This document shows, piece by piece, positions 7,002 to 7,185 of a stretch of 7,185 bases of DNA (position 1 is the first letter of the stretch; each line of letters starts with the position of its first letter). The notes beneath the pieces are model-generated. The model was not told the DNA's origin. It saw nothing but the letters and a program-made list of their open reading frames with translations, and ran no database searches. Location of the stretch: contig JASFPP010000199.1 of NCBI GenBank assembly GCA_050115915.1, positions 1-7,185 on the forward strand. Reading direction: 5' to 3'. The translations under genes and the position numbers were made by a program. This DNA is from WTAW01 sp050115915. GTDB taxonomy: Bacteria; Acidobacteriota; Aminicenantia; Aminicenantales; Aminicenantaceae.

Positions 7002-7024
7002 TAATTTTAAGGCATCGATAATGT

Positions 7025-7064
7025 CTTTGAAGGCTGATTCAGCCCCTAAAATGCCGCCTTTAAG
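7025..7064. repeat. 40-bp palindromic element, copy M (degenerate arms)
   Basis: Same layout as the other two copies: 17-base arms around a six-base centre GCCCCT. It starts CTTTGAAG and ends TTTAAG. It matches the reverse complement of copy R (7098-7137) at 29 of 40 positions and copy L (4207-4246) at 24 of 40. The left inner box has decayed (ATTCA in place of ATTTT). An alternative hairpin pairs CCCCT-AAA (7043-7050) with TTT-A-AGGGG (7059-7067). Confidence 0.45.
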
Positions 7065-7097
7065 GGGATCAATGGCTATTCTTCAGATAACAAATTT

Positions 7098-7137
7098 CTT
7101 AGAGTGTCAATTTTAGGGGCAAAATCACACTTCTAAG
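7098..7137. repeat. 40-bp palindromic element, copy R (best preserved)
   Basis: The outer boxes CTTAGA and TCTAAG, the middle boxes GTGT and ACAC, and the inner boxes ATTTT and AAAAT are complementary around the centre AGGGGC, with small offsets in between. It is in the opposite orientation to copies L and M by its centre sequence. With copy M it contributes a perfect 11-bp inverted repeat (GCCCCTAAAAT at 7042-7052, ATTTTAGGGGC at 7110-7120). Another CTTAGA occurs at 7171-7176 near the window edge. Confidence 0.55.
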
Positions 7138-7185
7138 AAGATATTTTGGGTCAAAAAAGGATTTAATTGTCTTAGATTAATTAAC

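Noticed and set aside
7021..7116. A 31-codon plus-strand open frame starting ATGTCTTTG
   Set aside because: It has no ribosome binding site, runs through two palindromic elements and resembles no known protein.
1..7185. CRISPR array, cas genes, gasdermin or other defence effector beside the TPR-CHAT gene
   Set aside because: No direct repeat-spacer pattern and no open frame with such a domain was seen; the analogy to Craspase rests only on the sigma-linked TPR-CHAT layout.

Overview
The window carries two convergent transcription units, read as envelope signalling and regulation, in what looks like a Gram-negative bacterium of moderate GC. ECF sigma/zinc anti-sigma pairs, long TPR-CHAT proteins and Hanks-type kinases fused to a TolB/FlgO-like domain plus TPRs are frequent together in Acidobacteriota, Aminicenantota and similar soil or sediment lineages. 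That placement is an inference from architecture; no rRNA or other marker gene is present.

Left unit (+ strand, 1-4184): the last codons of an ECF-type sigma factor (stop at 72-74), then a membrane-anchored zinc-finger anti-sigma factor (100-753), then an 1128-residue protein with an N-terminal membrane segment, about eleven TPRs and a complete C-terminal CHAT caspase-like peptidase domain (798-4184; dyad His968/Cys1033). Gaps are 25 and 44 bp, so the three are probably one operon whose promoter lies left of the window. The 44-bp gap holds small competing inverted repeats, one covering the ribosome binding site of the CHAT gene.

Middle (4185-4373): a 189-bp AT-rich gap between convergent genes, containing a 40-bp palindromic element.

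Right unit (- strand, 6893-4374): an 839-residue Ser/Thr kinase ordered zinc ribbon, kinase, transmembrane segment, TolB/FlgO-like domain, TPRs. A well-spaced sigma70-like promoter (6916-6944) lies just upstream, with two short palindromes near it. Farther upstream are two more copies of the 40-bp palindromic element (7025-7064 and 7098-7137). No gene is supported in 6894-7185.

Working model (inference): the sigma/anti-sigma pair carries an envelope signal and the TPR-CHAT protein is a TPR-regulated protease that could cleave the anti-sigma factor or another partner. This resembles the TPR-CHAT peptidase / sigma-inhibitor / sigma-factor logic of type III-E CRISPR (Craspase), but no CRISPR component is visible. 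The kinase may be an independent envelope sensor or may act in the same circuit; sequence alone cannot decide. The most novel-looking items are the sigma/anti-sigma/TPR-CHAT cassette and the three-copy 40-bp palindrome family around the kinase gene.
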